DNA of 8,678 nucleotides from DUAG01 sp046756865 (GTDB taxonomy: Bacteria > Nitrospirota > Nitrospiria > SBBL01 > JAADHI01): the NCBI GenBank assembly GCA_046756865.1, contig JBHHXE010000096.1, forward strand, positions 1-8,678, in the 5' to 3' direction. The notes under the pieces were generated by a model that was given only the letters and a program-made list of their open reading frames with translations, did no database searches and was not told where the DNA came from. Shown one piece after another: positions 5,416 to 8,678 of this stretch. Made by a program: the position numbers and the translations under genes. Each line of letters starts with the position of its first letter. Position 1 is the first letter of the stretch.

Positions 5416-6531
5416 ATGATGCGGGTATGGGCCTTTGTCGAGCGGGACTTGAGAAAGTTCATCAGGAACCCCCTCGCCATGCTCTCCACAGTTCTGCTTC
5501 CGATTGTATATCTCCTGATTATTGGGAACGCGTTTCAGGGGACGCTCAGATACCTGCCCCTGGCTGTAATCGATCAGGACCACGGACCTTATTCAAAGCG
5601 GATGCTGGACCGTCTCTATTCGATTGAGGCCGGGCCAAATACACTTCGCGTTGTCACTGAATATGATCCGGCGGCGGCAGAGGCCGATGTCCGGTCCGGA
5701 AAATTAAAAGGGGCCTTGATTATCCCGCCTCATTTTTCAAGGGATGTTCTCCGGGGAACCGGTCCTCAATTGGGGCTGATCCTGGACAATACGGATGCCG
5801 TTGCGGCAAGCGCCCTGAACCAGGCTGTGTCGGGCGCACTCGCTTTTCTGGAGATCGACTCTGTCCCGATTCGCACTGATTTAAAAGCGCCGCGTGTTCT
5901 TTCCCTGGAGTTGTATCGAAGAATTGACTATGATGCTTCTATTGTTCCCGGGGCAGTCATCATGTCTATCTTTATGGGTGCCATGATTACGGGGGCCTTC
6001 AATCTTGTGATGGACCGCTATCTTGGGGTTCATGAGTCTTATCTCTCCACACCGCTAACCAGGAGAGATATCGTTCTTGGCATTATGATTTCCGGCGTTC
6101 TCGTCACAACCCTTGTGGGGCTCTTTGTGCTTGGCGCAGGAATCTGGCTGACAGCTTTGCCGGTGGCTGGCGGCGCGGCCTCTTTTCTTGCTGTCCTGCT
6201 GGTGATTGTATTGACAGCGCTGGGTCTATTAGGAATGATGTGTATTTTCCTGGCCCGTGTTGACCATCCCAGGATCGTCGGATTGTTCGGAGGGTTTTTG
6301 AACATCATTCTTTTTTTTCCCAGCGGAGCGGTTTATCCGATTGAGAGTTTTCCACCGTGGCTTCGCTCGTTTACGCAATACAATCCGGAGACCTATGCCG
6401 TTCACGCATTGAAGTCAATACTTTTCAAAGGAGCACAATGGGAAGCCATTCAGGGAGATCTTGCCTTCCTGGGCGGATTTACCTTGATAATGTTTCTCTT
6501 ATCAACCGGAATGTATAGAAGAACACTTTGA
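5416..6531 (+). CDS. ABC-2 family transporter permease
   Basis: The 371-residue inner-membrane permease partners the preceding ATPase. An amphipathic basic N-terminus, with ERDLRKFIRNP (9-19), leads into transmembrane helix 1 (about 20-39). A large periplasmic domain of about 135 residues (about 40-175) follows, then five helices (about 176-197, 217-245, 252-281, 287-308 and 349-366). The motif STPLTRRDIVLG (211-222) before helix 3 and the FPSGAVYPIESFPPWLR stretch (301-317) before NPETYAVHALKSILF (323-337) are typical of ABC-2 exporters of the YhhJ/YbhS/DrrB type. Only one permease gene is present, so a homodimer is expected, in contrast to the YbhS-YbhR pair of E. coli. The ATG at 5416 is followed immediately by a second ATG at 5419, and either could initiate. 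A GGGG stretch lies 9 bases upstream. The gene begins 2 bases after the ATPase stop, indicating translational coupling. Confidence 0.92.
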   Translation: MMRVWAFVERDLRKFIRNPLAMLSTVLLPIVYLLIIGNAFQGTLRYLPLAVIDQDHGPYSKRMLDRLYSIEAGPNTLRVVTEYDPAAAEADVRSGKLKGALIIPPHFSRDVLRGTGPQLGLILDNTDAVAASALNQAVSGALAFLEIDSVPIRTDLKAPRVLSLELYRRIDYDASIVPGAVIMSIFMGAMITGAFNLVMDRYLGVHESYLSTPLTRRDIVLGIMISGVLVTTLVGLFVLGAGIWLTALPVAGGAASFLAVLLVIVLTALGLLGMMCIFLARVDHPRIVGLFGGFLNIILFFPSGAVYPIESFPPWLRSFTQYNPETYAVHALKSILFKGAQWEAIQGDLAFLGGFTLIMFLLSTGMYRRTL

Positions 6532-6542
6532 GGATGGAGACA

Positions 6543-7847
6543 ATGACAGCTAAAGAAATCGGTCGATTTACCCTGCTGGTTGGCGTTATGTTTTTTTTGC
6601 AGTTAAGAGGGGGCCCGGCTTTTGCCGCGCGAAGTGTCACGATTGAAGAGGCTTACCGCCTGGCACTGGAAAAAAGTGAATTTATCCTGATTGCCGGGGA
6701 AGATGTCAAGCTGGCCGAGGATGAGAAGCTTCGCGCCCGAAGCGCACTCTTTCCCTCAATAAAAGCAGACCTGAGCTATCAACGCCGCGTGGACGCCAAG
6801 TCTTCAGGAAATTTTGTTTTGAGGTCTGAAGAGGATGAAGATTTTCAAGTCACCTTAACTCAGCAGCTCTTTTCCGGCGGTCGGGCATCGGCAAACTTGA
6901 GGAAGTCGAACCTGGGAATTCGCGGAGAGATTTTTAATCTTCGGCTGGCGAAAGAGGATCTCCTCTTCAATATTGCAAAAGCATATTATGAGGCCCTGAA
7001 GGCTGAGAATAATGTCAGGATCGAAGAAAAAGAGGTGAGGCGATTAGAATTGCATCGCCGGAATTCAGCAAAACGGGTTCAGGTTGGAGAAGCAACGAAC
7101 CTGGTTTTATTGCAGGCGGAGACAGAATTATCGGGTGCTAAGGCAAAACGTATCCGGGTAAAAAACACATTGGAAGAGGCGAAAGATCGGGTAGCCCTTT
7201 TGGCAAAAATCGAGGGCTCCTTTGATCTGGTGGTTCCCGCCATGATCCCCCTCCAGGATCATGTAGAAGCGGTTTGGCTCAGGTCAGCCAAAGAGAATCG
7301 TTATGATCTCAAGCAGAGTGCGATTGATATTAATGCTGCAGACGAAGACATTGCGGTGGCTAAGGGAAGTTTTTTCCCCACGCTCTCACTTGAAGCATCA
7401 TACCGATTCACAGACCAGGATCCAAAAGGATCATTCCTGATTCAGGATGACTTCTGGGCTATTGCAAAGCTGTCTATTCCTGTTTTTGATGGAATGCTTC
7501 GGGATGCGGAACTGGCGCAGGCGAGGTCAAGGTCCCTTCAAAGGAAACTCAGCCGGAAACGACTGGAGGATGAGGTTTCTGTCGAGGTCCGCAGGTCACT
7601 GTTGAATCTGGTGACCCTGACGAGAGAGGTTTTGCATTTGAAGGAGCAGGTCCGCTTTGCGAGGGAGACTTTTTCGCTCGCATCACGGCAGTTTGAGGTC
7701 GGACTGGGAACCAGTCTTGAGGTATTGGATGCCAATGCAACTCTCCTGGACGCGGAACGTCAGCTATCGAATACTCGTTTTGACCGTGAGCTTGCCATAT
7801 TACAGCTGAAGAAGAGTAGCGGCCTTTTTTTGTCGGCGATCGAGTAG
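6543..7847 (+). CDS. TolC-family outer-membrane efflux protein
   Basis: The ATG at 6543 is preferred: AGGA (6531-6534) lies 8 bases upstream, while earlier in-frame starts (TTG 6528, ATG 6534) have no properly spaced site. This gives 434 residues. A signal peptide (1-28) ends PAFA. The mature protein consists of two related outer-membrane-efflux repeats (about 31-220 and 238-432). These are recognisable from paired beta-strand and turn motifs, TLTQQLFSGGRASANLRKS (104-122) and LSIPVFDGMLRDAELAQAR (310-328). The long-helix motifs VGEATNLVLLQAETEL (181-196) and VGLGTSLEVLDANATLLDAE (386-405) pair in the same way. Such proteins trimerise into a beta-barrel plus alpha-helical tunnel across the outer membrane and periplasm. 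The gene follows the permease stop by 11 bases and completes the exporter with the adaptor and ABC-2 complex. There is no lipobox cysteine, so it resembles TolC more than lipidated OprM/CusC proteins. Confidence 0.93.
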   Translation: MTAKEIGRFTLLVGVMFFLQLRGGPAFAARSVTIEEAYRLALEKSEFILIAGEDVKLAEDEKLRARSALFPSIKADLSYQRRVDAKSSGNFVLRSEEDEDFQVTLTQQLFSGGRASANLRKSNLGIRGEIFNLRLAKEDLLFNIAKAYYEALKAENNVRIEEKEVRRLELHRRNSAKRVQVGEATNLVLLQAETELSGAKAKRIRVKNTLEEAKDRVALLAKIEGSFDLVVPAMIPLQDHVEAVWLRSAKENRYDLKQSAIDINAADEDIAVAKGSFFPTLSLEASYRFTDQDPKGSFLIQDDFWAIAKLSIPVFDGMLRDAELAQARSRSLQRKLSRKRLEDEVSVEVRRSLLNLVTLTREVLHLKEQVRFARETFSLASRQFEVGLGTSLEVLDANATLLDAERQLSNTRFDRELAILQLKKSSGLFLSAIE

Positions 7848-7865
7848 CCCGCGCGAATATGATTC

Positions 7866-7895
7866 TTGAATTTGTAACAAGGCCTTATGTATGAT
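7866..7895 (+). promoter_or_regulatory. possible sigma70-like promoter of the TonB-like gene
   Basis: TTGAAT (7866-7871) and TATGAT (7890-7895) are separated by 18 bases, matching the consensus at 4/6 and 5/6. Transcription would start near 7902, just before the GAGAGGAG ribosome binding site (7903-7910). This would place the upstream in-frame ATG at 7887 outside the transcript and supports the start at 7920. Readthrough from the efflux operon is equally possible, as no terminator is visible in the 72-base gap. Confidence 0.4.
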
Positions 7896-7919
7896 GGATG
7901 TAGAGAGGAGAACGTAGCG

Positions 7920-8501
7920 ATGCGATATGCTTACCACAACGCATCAAAAGAGGGGGACCTTTCCCGAATACTGTTTTATTCTGTCCTTCTTCATTACCTT
8001 GTTTTCTACATCCTGTTTGGAAATCCATTCCTGATTCAAAAACTTCCCAGTGGGGGCACGCCCCTGGACCGCTTCTTTGATGTTCAATTGCTTTCCCCAC
8101 CCGAGGCCGTTCCGCCCGGCGCGCCTAAACCCGAAGCGGTCAGGCTGGATGAAACAAGCAGTGGAACGAAAGTGAGTGCTCAGGAAACCATGACAGAAGA
8201 GGAATTTTCTAGGCTCTTTCAGGTTCCGGAGGGTTTTAGAAAAGAGGTGGCAGGTGTGGCGCCCAAACCACTTCCCCTGGCTAAGAACGTCCTGAATGAG
8301 GGTATCAATGTTGTTGATACGCTTACACTTCCACCCGAAGCCGATCAGCTTGTCGTTCCCGAAAAAAAGGTAAAAGATCTTCCCCCGAATGTAAACGGGC
8401 CCGAGGATTGCCTTTTAAAAGTAGTCGGAATGGTCTGCCCGAATGGTGACGCAGCCTGTATTGCCGACTATAAAGAATTCTGCGCCAGCCTTCCCAAGTA
8501 A
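7920..8501 (+). CDS. TonB/TolA-like single-pass membrane protein with four-cysteine C-terminus
   Basis: I take the ATG at 7920, which has GAGAGGAG 9 bases upstream, giving 193 residues; an in-frame ATG at 7887 lacks such a site. A short cytoplasmic N-terminus precedes a hydrophobic helix (about 16-34, with FYSVLLHYLVFYILF). The sequence FDVQLLSPPEAVPPGAPKPE (53-72) then matches the usual TonB/TolA/GspC-like layout of an inner-membrane anchor and proline-rich periplasmic stretch. The rest is rich in Pro, Glu and Lys and probably extended. In place of a TonB C-terminal domain it ends in a compact segment (about 160-193) with four cysteines at 164, 173, 180 and 188, likely two disulfides in the periplasm. 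I do not recognise this tail. The gene follows the exporter operon by 72 bases on the same strand, so a role connected to export or envelope assembly is possible but unproven. Confidence 0.75.
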   Translation: MRYAYHNASKEGDLSRILFYSVLLHYLVFYILFGNPFLIQKLPSGGTPLDRFFDVQLLSPPEAVPPGAPKPEAVRLDETSSGTKVSAQETMTEEEFSRLFQVPEGFRKEVAGVAPKPLPLAKNVLNEGINVVDTLTLPPEADQLVVPEKKVKDLPPNVNGPEDCLLKVVGMVCPNGDAACIADYKEFCASLPK

Positions 8502-8678
8502 AACGTGCTTGCAAGTAAATATCCATAGCCGGATCGGCGTCCGAGTTCAAACCGTTCTATTAATGCAAAAAATGAAGCATGTCAGAAATCATGAAAAATA
8601 GTTCGCTCCTCCTCTTTGATTATCTTAAGTTGGATAAGGTTTTCTTGCGCTTCATAACGATAATCATCTTCGAATGAA
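8502..8678. other. right-end intergenic sequence, no supported gene
   Basis: An 8-base palindrome, CTTGCAAG, lies just after the preceding stop (near 8508-8515), and a GCCG/CGGC stem with a GAT loop lies near 8528-8538. Neither is followed by a T-run. Several short ATG frames occur; the longest (8579-8677) encodes 32 residues without a convincing ribosome binding site. I see no start of a larger gene before the window ends. Confidence 0.5.

Noticed and set aside
6528..6542. Upstream TTG (6528) or ATG (6534) as the start of the TolC-family gene
   Set aside because: The TTG overlaps the permease stop and neither start has a properly spaced Shine-Dalgarno site. The ATG at 6543 has AGGA 8 bases upstream and gives a cleaner signal peptide.
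7887..7919. ATG at 7887 as the start of the TonB-like protein
   Set aside because: It lacks a ribosome binding site and would overlap the likely -10 box. The ATG at 7920 has GAGAGGAG at ideal spacing.
8579..8677. 32-codon plus-strand ORF at the right end
   Set aside because: No convincing ribosome binding site, and a short hydrophobic peptide without recognisable features. Likely chance.
1..8678. CRISPR array, tRNA or rRNA genes, prophage or defence cassette
   Set aside because: I saw no regularly spaced repeats, no clover-leaf or rRNA-like stretches and no phage or defence proteins. The coding content is envelope and transport genes.

Overview
The window looks like chromosomal DNA from a diderm (Gram-negative-type) bacterium. 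It encodes a TolC-type outer-membrane channel, a periplasmic adaptor, a secreted peptidoglycan lytic transglycosylase and a TonB-like inner-membrane anchor. Base composition is moderate, Shine-Dalgarno sites are mostly AGGAG/GGAGG-like, and at least one gene seems to start with TTG. Nitrospirota or a deltaproteobacterial-type lineage would fit the style of the proteins, but nothing here fixes the taxonomy. There are no rRNA or tRNA genes and no CRISPR array.

Layout from left to right. Positions 1-113 hold a pair of back-to-back sigma70-like promoters; the right-hand one drives a membrane-anchored TPR protein (114-938). A 406-base gap separates that gene from a convergent minus-strand gene. 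The gap contains an unreported-looking miniature inverted-repeat element (1012-1172) with 19-base termini matching at 17 of 19 positions, an internal hairpin and a short ORF with a good ribosome binding site. The minus-strand gene (1345-2985) encodes an MltD-like lytic transglycosylase with three C-terminal LysM domains. Its promoter (3071-3098) carries a 10-base palindrome in its spacer.

Across a 429-base divergent intergenic region lies a plus-strand four-gene operon: HlyD-family adaptor (3421-4362), DrrA-like ABC ATPase (4376-5413), ABC-2 permease (5416-6531) and TolC-family outer-membrane factor (6543-7847). The genes are spaced by 13, 2 and 11 bases, so they are almost certainly cotranscribed. 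Together they can form a complete tripartite exporter: the ATPase and a permease homodimer in the inner membrane, the adaptor across the periplasm and the TolC-like trimer in the outer membrane. The substrate cannot be read from sequence. A near-perfect operator-like palindrome (3191-3213) lies about 210 bases upstream of the operon, but no regulator gene is in the window.

After the operon, possibly from its own promoter, comes a small gene (7920-8501) for a TonB/TolA-like single-pass protein with a proline-rich periplasmic stretch. It has an unrecognised four-cysteine C-terminus in place of the TonB domain. The last 177 bases contain no supportable gene. Most of the window is ordinary envelope and transport biology. 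The best candidates for something undescribed are the miniature element, the cysteine-tailed TonB-like protein and the operator palindrome.
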